Positions 52,306-61,416 are shown, counted from the first letter of the stretch. The stretch: 64,000 nucleotides of DNA from Virgibacillus_F sp049310925 (GCF_049310925.1 NZ_JBMERP010000009.1:12716-76715), one strand, 5' to 3'. Notes: generated by a model from the sequence alone, not told the origin. A program made the numbers and translations.

Positions 52306-54012
52306 TTAGCTTTGTTTAATCTGTAATGTCCGCATCCGATTCAATACAGACGCAATTTCAAACGTACGTGGACGAGCTAAATCACCTGGATGTTGATTTG
52401 GATGAGGAGTGAATGAGGCCAATCCTTTATCGTTTATTTGTTTGTTGATTTTTTCAAGCAATTCATTAAGTGTCACTTGCTTTTTCAACTCGTTCGTTCT
52501 ATCTAGATACAATATAATTTCTGCTATCATTCTCGTTTGAGAAGGATCCACTAATTGCTCAGTTTGTGAAAATGCTATGTCCGTGTTACCCATAACTATT
52601 TTTGTCAAACCTTTTGCCTGAACCTTGGCACGTTTTCCCTTTGTTGTCTGCAAACTTGATTGATCAATTTTACGCATAACAACTTCTCCAAAACCTGCGC
52701 TGTTTACTACTGTACGTTCTGCTGGGAATTCATTTGTGATATCTTTTGCTTTGTGTGTTACGTTTTTTGGAATATATTCTTCCATCATTATAACATCGTC
52801 TGCTACATCAAAATAGTCACCAGATCCACCCATTACAATAATTGTTGAAACGTTAAATTGATTACGTAGTTGTTTAACTTTATCAATGAATGGAGTGATT
52901 GGTTCCTGTTCTCTTTTTACAAGCTGCTGCATTCGATGATCCCGTATCATAAAATTAGTTGCGCTTGTGTCTTCATCAACAAGCAATGTCGTTGCTCCGA
53001 TTTCCAAAGCCTCCATTACATTTGCAGCTTGTGATGTACTCCCACTTGCATTTTCAGTAGAAAAAAATTCAGTACTCTGTTTATGTGGCAAGTTACTAAT
53101 AAATGGTGATATATTAACTCCAGAAATGCCGCGGCCATCTTCCGCACGAATTTTCACCGCGTTTGGATCGGTTAAAACGTATTCACGTCCATCGTCCTTT
53201 GTGTGATTGTATACACCACGTTCAATTGCCTCGAGTAATGTACTTTTCCCATGGTATCCTCCACCAACAATAAGGCTGATGCCTTTTTTTATTGCCATTC
53301 CTTTTAATGAAGCATCTTGGTGAGGCAGTTGGATTTCCACCTGATTTTCCGCTGGACTTAAGAATGGAACTGCATGTTTTAGTGGAAGGTCGCTTACCCC
53401 AGTAGCTCTTGGCAAAATAGCTTCATTTGCAATAAAAGCAATCCACTCATTTTCCTTCATTTTTTCCCTTATTACTTGTTGCTGATCTGCGAGCATTGTC
53501 GCCTCGTCAATAGCTTGATCAGTTATCGTGAAAATAGAATTGGCTACAATCGTTGGTATAGCTTGCCGAAACAACTTTTCCGCTTCTTTACCATTTATTT
53601 TCCTTCCATTAGCCGGTAAACCAACGGAGAGACATAGTGTAATACTATTTTCACTTAGGGAAACAGCAGTCCGTTCAATTATCTCCTGGTGAGGTTCATC
53701 AAATTGAATAAGTCCACTCTTTCCAGATCCTTTGATAAAAGTGGCATTCTGATAAACCGCCTTACCCACAGATCTTGCTAACCGGTCCTCAGCCGCTACT
53801 TTTCGGTGATAATTAGCTAGCCAGGTTTTGCTGATATTTCGTTCTTCAGCTGGGATTATAACCCGAATTTTTGAAGGAGTAGCAAATGGGTCCCCTTGTA
53901 CATAATCTATAAATAGATCAAAGTTATCAAATTTATATTGACCGTGGATACTCTTATATGCTTTATACCCTTTTCCATCCAGTGATTGAAGGTTTTGAAT
54001 TAGTTTTTTCAT
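52306..54012 (-). CDS. P-loop ATPase of the ABC_ATPase (DUF2791-like) class, unknown role
   Basis: A 568-residue soluble ATPase with no membrane segment. Walker A is GGGYHGKSTLLEAIERGVYNH, and a Walker B-like stretch is ATTLLVDEDTSATNFMIRD. Family features include RAEDGRGISGVNISPFI and IVMGGSGDYFDVAD. Bacterial and fungal members are annotated only as predicted ABC-class ATPases. ATG 54012 follows AAAAGGATG; an ATG three codons earlier touches the ribosome site. It lies 22 bases before queG in the same direction, so it probably heads the queG-ogt operon. Confidence 0.85.
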   Translation of the reverse strand: MKKLIQNLQSLDGKGYKAYKSIHGQYKFDNFDLFIDYVQGDPFATPSKIRVIIPAEERNISKTWLANYHRKVAAEDRLARSVGKAVYQNATFIKGSGKSGLIQFDEPHQEIIERTAVSLSENSITLCLSVGLPANGRKINGKEAEKLFRQAIPTIVANSIFTITDQAIDEATMLADQQQVIREKMKENEWIAFIANEAILPRATGVSDLPLKHAVPFLSPAENQVEIQLPHQDASLKGMAIKKGISLIVGGGYHGKSTLLEAIERGVYNHTKDDGREYVLTDPNAVKIRAEDGRGISGVNISPFISNLPHKQSTEFFSTENASGSTSQAANVMEALEIGATTLLVDEDTSATNFMIRDHRMQQLVKREQEPITPFIDKVKQLRNQFNVSTIIVMGGSGDYFDVADDVIMMEEYIPKNVTHKAKDITNEFPAERTVVNSAGFGEVVMRKIDQSSLQTTKGKRAKVQAKGLTKIVMGNTDIAFSQTEQLVDPSQTRMIAEIILYLDRTNELKKQVTLNELLEKINKQINDKGLASFTPHPNQHPGDLARPRTFEIASVLNRMRTLQIKQS

Positions 54013-54102
54013 GGTGCACATCCTTTTTAGCTAAGCATACTTGGTAGGAAAATGGAGTTCAAGTATAGAGCTGTAATCCATTTCAACCATATAAAACAAA
54101 AT

Positions 54103-54147
54103 AAAAAACGCAACGCTTCGTAGTCTATACTACGAAACACTGCGTTA
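54103..54147 (-). terminator. Terminator after tRNA-Gly
   Basis: AACGCA-4-TTCGTAG/CTACGAA-4-TGCGTT long stem with an inner bubble and TTTTT on the minus strand, just after the tRNA 3' end. Confidence 0.85.
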
Positions 54148-54158
54148 AGACATATGTA

Positions 54159-54232
54159 TGGAGCGGGTGAAGGGAATCGAACCCTCATCATCAGCTTGGA
54201 AGGCTGAGGTTTTACCACTAAACTACACCCGC
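54159..54232 (-). tRNA. tRNA-Gly (anticodon UCC)
   Basis: A 74-base cloverleaf with encoded CCA. The acceptor stem is GCGGGTG/CACCCGC, the D arm contains AGTTTAGTGGTAAAAC, the anticodon loop is CTTCCAA (TCC), and the T arm is GAGGGTTCGATTCCCTT. It stands alone with its own terminator. Confidence 0.97.
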
Positions 54233-54392
54233 GTAATTTGTCGACTTTTTAAATTATAACAAGTTTATATCTATCTATCAAGTGGAAACATTTGTAACGA
54301 GTAACAATCTATAACAATTCAGGAAAAAGACCATTTACAAGGTCATTGGTTAGCGATAAGATAAACGTATGCTTTTGCAGGGAGGTGAAGAA

Positions 54393-55271
54393 ATGTCTGT
54401 ATATCCAATTATACTGTCACAAACTAAATTTGCACATAAAGAAAACTTGAATTACCCCTTTGAAGAACGTGCCATGCAATTTGGTGATGGTGTCTACGAA
54501 GTTATTCGCATTTATAATGGTAATTTTTATTTAATTGAAGAACATGTCGACAGGTTCTTTCGTTCAGCAGAAGCAGTGAAAATCAAACTGCCATTTACTA
54601 AGAACGAGCTTACTAGTCTCTTAAATAATCTACTGTTGAAAAATTCTCTTACAACCGATGCTAAACTCTATTTACAAGTCTCACGTGGCTCTGCAACACG
54701 TGACCATCTATTTCCAGCTGATGTTGATGCGAATATTTATGCCTACATTCAAGATCAGGCACGGAATACTTCAGCATTAAATGATGGAGTGAAAACAATT
54801 ACTCATCCTGATGTTCGATGGGAGTATTGTTATATAAAAAGCTTGAATTTGCTGCCCAATGTTTTAGCGAAACAAACTGCTAGTGAAAATGGGGCATATG
54901 AAGCTATTCTGCACAAGAATGGCATTGTTACTGAGTGTAGTTCTTCGAATGTTTATTTAATAAAAGATGGGATTATTTATACACATCCGACTACAAAAAA
55001 CATATTACATGGGTGTGTACGCATGCAAGTTGAAAAATTTGCTAAGGATTTGAATATCCCCTTAAAAGAAGAGCCTTTTACTGTTGACGACATCTCACAA
55101 GCTGATGAAATATTCTTAACAAGCAGTACGTCGGAAGTATTGCCAATTGTAACTGTAGATGACACACAGATAGGAAACGGTATTCCAGGTCATCTAACCC
55201 GTTTGCTGCAGAATGCTTATGAAAATGATATTAAAACTCTAACTTCCAATAAAGTAGAACAAACAAGTTAG
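54393..55271 (+). CDS. dat: D-amino-acid aminotransferase
   Basis: A 292-residue class IV PLP aminotransferase. The PLP lysine is K149 in CYIKSLNLLPNVLAKQ. Other family features are ERAMQFGDGVYEVIRIYNG at the N-terminus, QVSRGSATRDHLFP, and TECSSSNVYLIKDG. It interconverts D-alanine, D-glutamate and their keto acids, supplying D-glutamate for peptidoglycan. ATG 54393 follows GGGAGGTG; an upstream ATG lacks a ribosome site. Single-gene unit. A branched-chain aminotransferase of the same fold is less likely. Confidence 0.93.
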   Translation: MSVYPIILSQTKFAHKENLNYPFEERAMQFGDGVYEVIRIYNGNFYLIEEHVDRFFRSAEAVKIKLPFTKNELTSLLNNLLLKNSLTTDAKLYLQVSRGSATRDHLFPADVDANIYAYIQDQARNTSALNDGVKTITHPDVRWEYCYIKSLNLLPNVLAKQTASENGAYEAILHKNGIVTECSSSNVYLIKDGIIYTHPTTKNILHGCVRMQVEKFAKDLNIPLKEEPFTVDDISQADEIFLTSSTSEVLPIVTVDDTQIGNGIPGHLTRLLQNAYENDIKTLTSNKVEQTS

Positions 55272-55349
55272 CAAAAGTTAAAATAGAAAACTTGGATTAT
55301 CGTCTTATACACCATACAGAAAGAAAGTTTTTATTCTTTCTTTACTGCT

Positions 55350-55391
55350 CAAAAAGTTTCCTTACTACGGTGAGGAAACTTTTTGTATATT
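55350..55391 (+). terminator. Terminator of dat
   Basis: AAAAAGTTTCCT/AGGAAACTTTTT perfect stem followed by GTATATTTTT. Confidence 0.88.
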
Positions 55392-55448
55392 TTTGCTTCT
55401 TAATTTGGTATACTACTCTACCTAACAAAAGGAGAGGAAGGGATTTTT

Positions 55449-55961
55449 ATGAAAAAAATTGTTATTCTCGGTGGAAGCGGTGCCGGTAAATCAACTTTAG
55501 CAAAAAACCTCGGTTCACTTTTAGCAATACCAGTCTATCACTTAGACTCAATTTTTTGGAAGCCGGGGTGGCAATCTATTGAGAAGTCCCAGCTAGTTGA
55601 AGAGCAACAAACTATTCTACAAGAACAATCCTGGATTATTGACGGAAACTACGGTGCCTCAATGGATATCCGTCTAAAAAAGGCAGATACAGTTATTCTG
55701 CTTCATTATAAAACCACTCGTTGTTTGTATGGCGTGGTGAAAAGACGAATCAAGTACCATAAAAAAACACGTCCAGATATGGGGGCAGGCTGTCCAGAAA
55801 AACTAGACTTAGAATTTTTACAATGGGTCTATCAGTTTAACAAAAAAAAGACGCCATCGATCTATGAAAAGTTGAATAACCTATCCGATACAACAATCCA
55901 TATTTTTCAAAATCCCCGAGAGACAGAGGCATTCCTTAAAACAATTAAATCGAGCAGTTGA
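55449..55961 (+). CDS. FlaR-like small P-loop kinase/ATPase
   Basis: A 170-residue nucleoside-kinase-like protein. Walker A is GGSGAGKSTLA; a DSIFW motif and the IDGNYG strand follow, typical of the group often named DNA topology modulation protein FlaR. That name comes from early work; the biochemical role is not settled, and a small-molecule kinase is equally plausible. The ATG follows AAAGGAGAGG. Single-gene unit. Confidence 0.85.
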   Translation: MKKIVILGGSGAGKSTLAKNLGSLLAIPVYHLDSIFWKPGWQSIEKSQLVEEQQTILQEQSWIIDGNYGASMDIRLKKADTVILLHYKTTRCLYGVVKRRIKYHKKTRPDMGAGCPEKLDLEFLQWVYQFNKKKTPSIYEKLNNLSDTTIHIFQNPRETEAFLKTIKSSS

Positions 55962-56091
55962 GAATTTAAGTAATCTACGGTTAAAGGTTGATAGTTTTCA
56001 TAAAATTCCACTATATGTTTGATTCGTCATTCGAAGTAGTTTAGACTAGATGAAACTTTTCAAACGTTAAATTTAATTGGGGGATATTTAC

Positions 56092-58092
56092 ATGACTACT
56101 CACAAGCGTGCATTAACAGCAGAAGATATTACTAGGCTTGCAACCTATAGTGATCCGCAATACAACCAAACTGGCGATACATATGCTTTTGTTTCAACCA
56201 CAATAAATAAAGATAACAAGTACCAATCACAACTATTTGTCCAAAAGGCAACAGACAAAGAACCTCTGCAATTTACGTTTCATGATTCAAAAAACAGTAA
56301 CCCACGATTTTCTCCTGATGGAAACAGAATTGTATTCCAATCAACCAGGAGTGACCTTCCTCAGTTGTGGCTTGCAAACACCAACGGAGGTGAGCCTCGG
56401 CAGCTGACCACTTTTAAAAATGGTGCTACAAACCCGGAATGGTCTAAAGACGGTAAACACATCATTTTCAGTTCGAAGTTAGACTTAAATGATGATGTTC
56501 AAAATCAAGAGGAACAATCTAAAGAAGATAGACAAAAAGAAAAAGAAGATCAAGCGAAACAACCAGTTGTAATCAATCGTTTGAAGTACAAGGCTGACGG
56601 CACTGGATTTCGTGATGAAAAACGCAGTCAGATAGTTTTATATAATGTAGAAACAGAAACATTCAAACAGCTCACCCATAATGACGCCGATCATGGTTTT
56701 GAGGATATCTCACCAAACGGAAACCTAATCCTTTTTTCTGCAAACCTTGACAATGACGAGGATAGTTCCTTGACCAACGACTTATTTACATTGGACACAA
56801 AGACCAAGGAAGTAACAAAATTGACCGATGGGAAGGGTACCTATTCAAATGCTTCCTTTTCCCCGAGCGGTAAAAAAATTGCTTGTTTCGGTCACGACTA
56901 CGCCTATAAGACTGCTACCCAGGATGAACTGTTTGTAATTGACGTTTCTAGTAAAACAAGAGTCTGTCTAAGTGAATCTATAGATATGCAACTCGGAAAC
57001 CTCATGATTGGCGATACATTAATAGGGCAATCAACGACGGGTCCGGTTTGGTCGCATGATGAAAACAAACTATTTTTTATCGCTAGTGACTTTGGTGCAA
57101 CTGGCCTCTTTGAAGCAGATTTATCAGGGGAAATTAAGGTACTATATAAAGATAATAACCATGTATTTGGATTCGCCTATCACACCAATTCAGATAGGTT
57201 CATCCTAGGGATAAGCACTCCTACAAATCCCTCTAACTTTTATCAATTGCAAAACGGGGAGTTAACGCGCCTCACAAATGCGAACACCGACTTTTTAAAA
57301 GAGGTCTCACTCTCTGAACCAGAAACCTTAACAGTAGAAGCCGATGATGGCTGGGAAATCCAAGGTTGGTTACTACGACCTTTTGGATATGAAGAAGGGA
57401 AAAAATACCCTTTCATCCTCGAAATTCACGGCGGCCCTCATGCCATGTATGGGCAGACATATTTCCATGAATTACAGCTGCTTGCAGCCCAGGGGTATGT
57501 TGTCTTGTACACAAACCCACGTGGAAGTCATGGCTATGGTCAGGAGTTCGTTAATGGATGCCGCTCAGATTACGGTGGAAAAGATTATACTGACCTAATG
57601 TCCACAGTCGACTATACACTGGAGAACTACAGTTTTATAGATAAAAATAGGCTTGGGTTAACTGGTGGAAGCTATGGTGGATTTATGACCAATTGGATAG
57701 TTGGCCACACAAATCGCTTTAAAGCGGCTGTTACGCAAAGGTCTATCGCAAATTGGCTCAGCTTTTATGGTGTAAGTGATATTGGGTTCTTCTTTACTGA
57801 ATGGGAGTTGGGAGAGAACCTGTTAGACGACCCTAAAAAACTATGGGACTACTCACCTCTAAAATACGCGGAAAATATAGAAACACCATTACTGATTGTA
57901 CATGGTGAACAGGATTTACGTTGCCCGATTGAACAAGGTGAACAACTGTTTATTACACTTAAAAGCTTAAAGAAAGATGTTGAATTTGTTCGGTTCCCAG
58001 GGGCGAGCCATGACTTAAGTCGCAGTGGTGACCCACTAATGCGTATTGAACGACTAAACCACATAAGTCGTTGGTTTAATAATTATTTGTAA
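56092..58092 (+). CDS. S9-family prolyl oligopeptidase/acylaminoacyl peptidase (YuxL-like)
   Basis: A 666-residue peptidase. Residues about 1-400 are a WD40-like beta-propeller with repeats such as NPRFSPDGNRIVFQS and NASFSPSGKKIACFG. The C-terminal alpha/beta-hydrolase domain has the catalytic S527 (TGGSYGGFMTN), D608 (HGEQDLRCP) and H640 (GASHDLSR). It trims peptides in the cytoplasm. ATG 56092 follows GGGGGA; an ATG five codons earlier is not needed. B. subtilis YuxL is the nearest named relative. A repeat fragment separates it from its likely terminator. Confidence 0.93.
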   Translation: MTTHKRALTAEDITRLATYSDPQYNQTGDTYAFVSTTINKDNKYQSQLFVQKATDKEPLQFTFHDSKNSNPRFSPDGNRIVFQSTRSDLPQLWLANTNGGEPRQLTTFKNGATNPEWSKDGKHIIFSSKLDLNDDVQNQEEQSKEDRQKEKEDQAKQPVVINRLKYKADGTGFRDEKRSQIVLYNVETETFKQLTHNDADHGFEDISPNGNLILFSANLDNDEDSSLTNDLFTLDTKTKEVTKLTDGKGTYSNASFSPSGKKIACFGHDYAYKTATQDELFVIDVSSKTRVCLSESIDMQLGNLMIGDTLIGQSTTGPVWSHDENKLFFIASDFGATGLFEADLSGEIKVLYKDNNHVFGFAYHTNSDRFILGISTPTNPSNFYQLQNGELTRLTNANTDFLKEVSLSEPETLTVEADDGWEIQGWLLRPFGYEEGKKYPFILEIHGGPHAMYGQTYFHELQLLAAQGYVVLYTNPRGSHGYGQEFVNGCRSDYGGKDYTDLMSTVDYTLENYSFIDKNRLGLTGGSYGGFMTNWIVGHTNRFKAAVTQRSIANWLSFYGVSDIGFFFTEWELGENLLDDPKKLWDYSPLKYAENIETPLLIVHGEQDLRCPIEQGEQLFITLKSLKKDVEFVRFPGASHDLSRSGDPLMRIERLNHISRWFNNYL

Positions 58093-58099
58093 GCTTATT

Positions 58100-58205
58100 T
58101 CGTAAGTTTTGTCAGTCTTTAACCTTCGCAGTTGACACAAACTTTGATGTAGCTTACCGCTACGGAAATACGCTTTCCGCGGGGAACGAAAGTTTAGCGA
58201 GAAAT
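58100..58205. repeat. GC-rich repeat, truncated arm A end (E5)
   Basis: Only the outer end of an element is present: CGTAAGTTTTGTCAGTCTTT, CGCAGTTGACAC, GTAGCTTACCGCTACGGAAA and CGCTTTCCGCGGGG. It stops abruptly at about 58200. It lies between the S9 peptidase stop and the terminator. Confidence 0.7.
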
Positions 58206-58228
58206 CCACAATATAAATAAAGACAAAG

Positions 58229-58262
58229 ACGCTCAGTTTAGTCAAAACTGAGCGTTTTAATA
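58229..58262 (+). terminator. Terminator of the S9 peptidase gene
   Basis: ACGCTCAGTTT/AAACTGAGCGT stem with a short loop followed by TTTT. Confidence 0.8.
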
Positions 58263-58328
58263 TAAAATTAATATGCATATCAACTAAAGCACCCCGCCAC
58301 TGCAAACAAGGGACTTCTTATATTTCCT

Positions 58329-59012
58329 TTACTTGTAAAAAAGTTTATAAAAGTCTTTATCACGAATTACCATACCTTCTATTTTATGTTCTTCATTCAT
58401 ATTAGCTTCACCGTGCAAAACCTCAACTTCTGATGATTTGCTGCCTTCTTTTTGGTACTGCACTTCTACCGCAAAATTATAAATAATCTCTTTGGAATCT
58501 GACTTCTCGTATTCAATGTTTTTTACCTTTAATTTGTAATTGTTTCGCAATGGCTCCACCATTAATGAATAACTGTAATTATTTACAAAATGAAGGTAAG
58601 ACGTCTCATTTGCAAAATAATTTTTATAAAGCTTTTCTTCGTAATTCACGAATTCTTCGAGTCCCGTTTCCGACACTTGTTTCCATTCATCAGTTGGGCC
58701 ATTTAAAGCTTTCTGTAACACAGCTTCAATTGTCTGTATATTTTCATCTTGAGTTGTTACGATCTCACTAGGCGTTGGTTTCGAATTAAAAGGGAATCCA
58801 CTTAACCCAAGTGCGACCAAGATAGCAACACAAGCAAGCGTAGCTATATATGGAAGAACAACTCTTGAATTTAATTTTCTCTTTTTACGTACAGACTTAA
58901 CCTGTGTCCAAATTTCTTCTTTTAATCCTTTAGGTACTTTAATTGAATTCATTTCCTTTGTTAAGTGTTTCTTTAAACTTTCTTCTTCCTGATTATTCCC
59001 CAACACTTTCAC
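58329..59012 (-). CDS. Probable membrane anti-sigma factor of the ECF pair
   Basis: A 227-residue protein. Residues 1-70 are cytoplasmic and basic (KEEIWTQVKSVRKKRKLN). One transmembrane helix lies at about 72-92 (VVLPYIATLACVAILVALGL). The remaining 130 residues are extracytoplasmic. The start lies 20 bases inside the upstream sigma-factor gene, so the two are translationally coupled. No zinc-binding HxxxCxxC motif is present, so it is not a ZAS-type anti-sigma. The role is inferred from gene order and topology. Confidence 0.7.
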   Translation of the reverse strand: MKVLGNNQEEESLKKHLTKEMNSIKVPKGLKEEIWTQVKSVRKKRKLNSRVVLPYIATLACVAILVALGLSGFPFNSKPTPSEIVTTQDENIQTIEAVLQKALNGPTDEWKQVSETGLEEFVNYEEKLYKNYFANETSYLHFVNNYSYSLMVEPLRNNYKLKVKNIEYEKSDSKEIIYNFAVEVQYQKEGSKSSEVEVLHGEANMNEEHKIEGMVIRDKDFYKLFYK

Positions 59013-59496
59013 CCCCTAATTGATACTGTTGTTTTAATTTTTGTTTCGCACGGAATATTTTTGATTTAACGGTTCCTAATTTAATAGAAAGTCGTTTTGC
59101 AATTTCTTTCTCCGTTAAACCCTCCATATACTTTAAAATCAGCACCTGTTTTTGTTCAGGTGGAATATCATCTAAATAACTTTCTAGCTCATCTTTCGTA
59201 TAGTTGAATTCGTCTGAGTTTGAAGCATAGTTTTCTTCATTAAATTCATGTGTTAGTTGCCTTTTGTTTTCATTGTAAATCTCAATGGCTGTACGTGTGG
59301 CGATAGTAGTTATCCAAGCATTAATTTTTGATTGCTGTTTAATTTTATCCAAGTTTTTAAACATTTTTATAAATGTATCATGTGTAGCATCTTTTGCTAA
59401 TTCTTCGTTTTTTAAGATATAATAAGCTGTTTTATACACCTTTTCAAAATAGCCTTCATATATTTCTTTTTCATTTGGCTGACTGATTTTAAGCAC
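58993..59496 (-). CDS. ECF-type RNA polymerase sigma factor
   Basis: A 167-residue sigma-70 family protein. Region 2 includes YFEKVYKTAYYILKNEELAKDATHDTFIKMFKNLDK, and region 4 is LDDIPPEQKQVLILKYMEGLTEKEIAKRLSIKLGTVKSKIFRAKQKLKQ. It begins behind GGGAGG. It is followed by its probable membrane-bound anti-sigma factor. The regulon and signal are unknown; I did not find a recognisable autoregulatory promoter. It is not SigW, X, M, Y, V or YlaC by any feature I can confirm. Confidence 0.9.
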   Translation of the reverse strand: MLKISQPNEKEIYEGYFEKVYKTAYYILKNEELAKDATHDTFIKMFKNLDKIKQQSKINAWITTIATRTAIEIYNENKRQLTHEFNEENYASNSDEFNYTKDELESYLDDIPPEQKQVLILKYMEGLTEKEIAKRLSIKLGTVKSKIFRAKQKLKQQYQLGGESVGE

Positions 59497-59548
59497 CTCC
59501 CTTTATAGATACAGACCGAATAACACTCTGAAAAGTTCCACCTCTTAT

Positions 59549-59628
59549 TAGAAAACTTTGCTTATCACCAATCCTTAATGGCGAAAGCCTTAGTTATATT
59601 TCCCATAAGCTGTTTACCAAAAAATTAT
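59549..59628 (+). repeat. Dispersed ~80-bp AT-rich repeat, copy f
   Basis: TTAGAAAACTTTGCTTATC, ACCAATCCTTAATGGCGAAA and GCCTTAGTT, then a weak tail. It lies upstream of the sigma-factor gene, next to repeat E6. Confidence 0.7.
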
Positions 59629-59634
59629 TGTTTT

Positions 59635-60045
59635 AGACATAAAATATATAGACTGTGACGTATGAGCTGAGTTGTTTTCCGCTGCGGAACGTTGCTTTCC
59701 GCGGGCACGGCCTCAGCCTCCTCGAGAAAACCACTCTGCGGGGTCTTCAGACTCGTGCTGTTCCCGCAGGAGTCAACGGTCCTCCGCTCCAAGCAACTAC
59801 CGTAATAGTAAGTGAGGCATACAGTATTAGTGAAACATTGTGTTAGCGGAGGAAAAACACGAAGACTCCTGTGGGATAGCGAAGTGTTGAGACCCCACAG
59901 TGAGCGGTCTTTGCGACCCTAGGAGGCTCAGCGCAAGCCCTAAGGTGCGCGTAGTGATTTTTCCGCAGCGATCACAGGGCGTCAAAAGAATTTTCACTGC
60001 GTCGCACTTTCCATCAACTGGTAAGATTAAAAACAACATAACTTA
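59635..60045. repeat. GC-rich composite repeat, full copy E6 (reverse orientation)
   Basis: Arm B reversed (TTTCCGCGGGCACGGCC, CAGCCTCCTCGAGAAAA, GTTCCCGCAGGAGTCAACGG), the spacer with CCGTAATAGTAAGTGAGGC, then arm A reversed (GACTCCTGTGGGATAGCGAA, AGGAGGCTCAGCGCAAGCC, TAAGGTGCGCGTAGTG). It ends GCGTCGCACTTTCCATCAAC. It is the reverse complement of E3 with scattered mismatches. Confidence 0.88.
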
Positions 60046-60049
60046 TGAA

Positions 60050-60328
60050 AAATGCCTTTTCATAAAAGCTTTTTCAAGATTAAATACTGCATCATCCATT
60101 TAAAAACGAGTTGCTTGAGTTATTTCCATTTTTCGTAATGCTAGTGTTATGAAATACAGGGATTGAAGCAGTGGACAATTGACTGCTTAGAGTGAAGTTA
60201 CTTATGTCAAACTTATGTAATACCACCTAAAAAAGTATAGCTTCTGAAATTGCAATGCATCAAATGTATCCTAAGTATTATGTCCACCGGGTCCTTCCTA
60301 ACGTTTTTGAACAGCATAAATGTTAAAT
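60050..60328. other. Intergenic region with no recognised feature
   Basis: About 280 bases between repeat E6 and the hydrolase terminator. I see no ORF with a ribosome site, no strong hairpin and no repeat copy. Confidence 0.5.
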
Positions 60329-60330
60329 TA

Positions 60331-60364
60331 TAAAAGGCTGACACCTACAAGTGTCAGCCTTTTA
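60331..60364 (-). terminator. Terminator of the alpha/beta hydrolase gene
   Basis: AAAGGCTGACAC/GTGTCAGCCTTTT stem with T-run on the minus strand. Confidence 0.85.
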
Positions 60365-60389
60365 ATCTATTAAATCCAGGGTCCTACTG

Positions 60390-61340
60390 TTATTTCACAT
60401 ATTTACTTAGAAACTGATTTAATTTGTTCACATATACGTCTTTCTCTACTACAAAACCTTCTCCATGCCCAGCATTTTTTATTATCATTATTTCTGTTTT
60501 ACTTGCGGTGTTATCATACAATTCATGTGCCATCTCAGTTGGCACAAAGGTATCAGCATTCCCATGGTAATACAAAACAGGTATATCTGTTTTTTTAACC
60601 TCTTTTAATGCAGATGCTTCTTTAAAATCATAACCTGCCTTGATATCCGTCACTATACTAGTACTTGTTAAGAATGGAAACTTTGGCAAATGATACATCC
60701 GCTTCATTTGATAGGCAAACAAATCTTCTACACTCGTATATGCACTATCTGCAACGATAGCTTTTACATTGTCAGGAATATCCTGCCCACTAGTCATTAA
60801 CACCGTTGCAGCCCCCATTGACACACCGTGGAGCACAATTTCCGAATCATTACCTAGTTTTTCCACAGCAAGATCTACCCATTGAACATAATCAAGACGA
60901 TCATGCCAACCAAATCCGATATAATCACCTTCACTTCTTCCATGTCCACGAGCGTCAGGCATCAATACGTTGTAGCCAAGTTTTTCATAATAATATTGAC
61001 CATACAGCCCCATGTCGAGACCTTTTCCTAAATAACCATGTGCCAGTATAACCGTTTTATTTGTTGGTTCCTTTGCTGGCAAAAAGTATGCGTTTAACTT
61101 CAGATCATCAAAAGATGTTATTTCCCACCGTTTGAAATCCTGTTGATCTACCCAATCATGCCAGTCGCCTTCCGTAAAAACTTCCATAGCCTCTGCAGAA
61201 ACTTCTAAATCAGCATTTCCCTGTAAAAAATCTTTTGTATTTCGTTCAATTGCTAGGTTATAAAAATAAAAACTAGCAATTATATCTATGATTACAAGAA
61301 TACTTAGTATTCCAATTAATAGTTTTAACCACCGTTTCAT
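60390..61340 (-). CDS. Membrane-anchored alpha/beta hydrolase
   Basis: A 316-residue hydrolase. A single N-terminal hydrophobic segment (about 5-28, LLIGILSILVIIDIIASFYFYNL) anchors it, with the body probably outside. The oxyanion loop is LAHGYLGKG, the nucleophile Ser lies in HGVSMGAATV, the Asp in YYHGNADTFVP and the His in NAGHGEGF. The family includes esterases and peptidase-like proteins (YqkD-type). The substrate is unknown. GGGGA precedes the ATG. Single-gene unit. Confidence 0.88.
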   Translation of the reverse strand: MKRWLKLLIGILSILVIIDIIASFYFYNLAIERNTKDFLQGNADLEVSAEAMEVFTEGDWHDWVDQQDFKRWEITSFDDLKLNAYFLPAKEPTNKTVILAHGYLGKGLDMGLYGQYYYEKLGYNVLMPDARGHGRSEGDYIGFGWHDRLDYVQWVDLAVEKLGNDSEIVLHGVSMGAATVLMTSGQDIPDNVKAIVADSAYTSVEDLFAYQMKRMYHLPKFPFLTSTSIVTDIKAGYDFKEASALKEVKKTDIPVLYYHGNADTFVPTEMAHELYDNTASKTEIMIIKNAGHGEGFVVEKDVYVNKLNQFLSKYVK

Positions 61341-61416
61341 AAAGATCCCCTTTCTTTATGCGTTACTTCCATTATACAGGAATTATGCTTGAACTAGGCT
61401 GGTATTTCCTAACATT

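Noticed and set aside
2770..60045. CRISPR array
   Set aside because: The repeats are long, dispersed over tens of kilobases and in both orientations, with no regular spacers and no cas genes.
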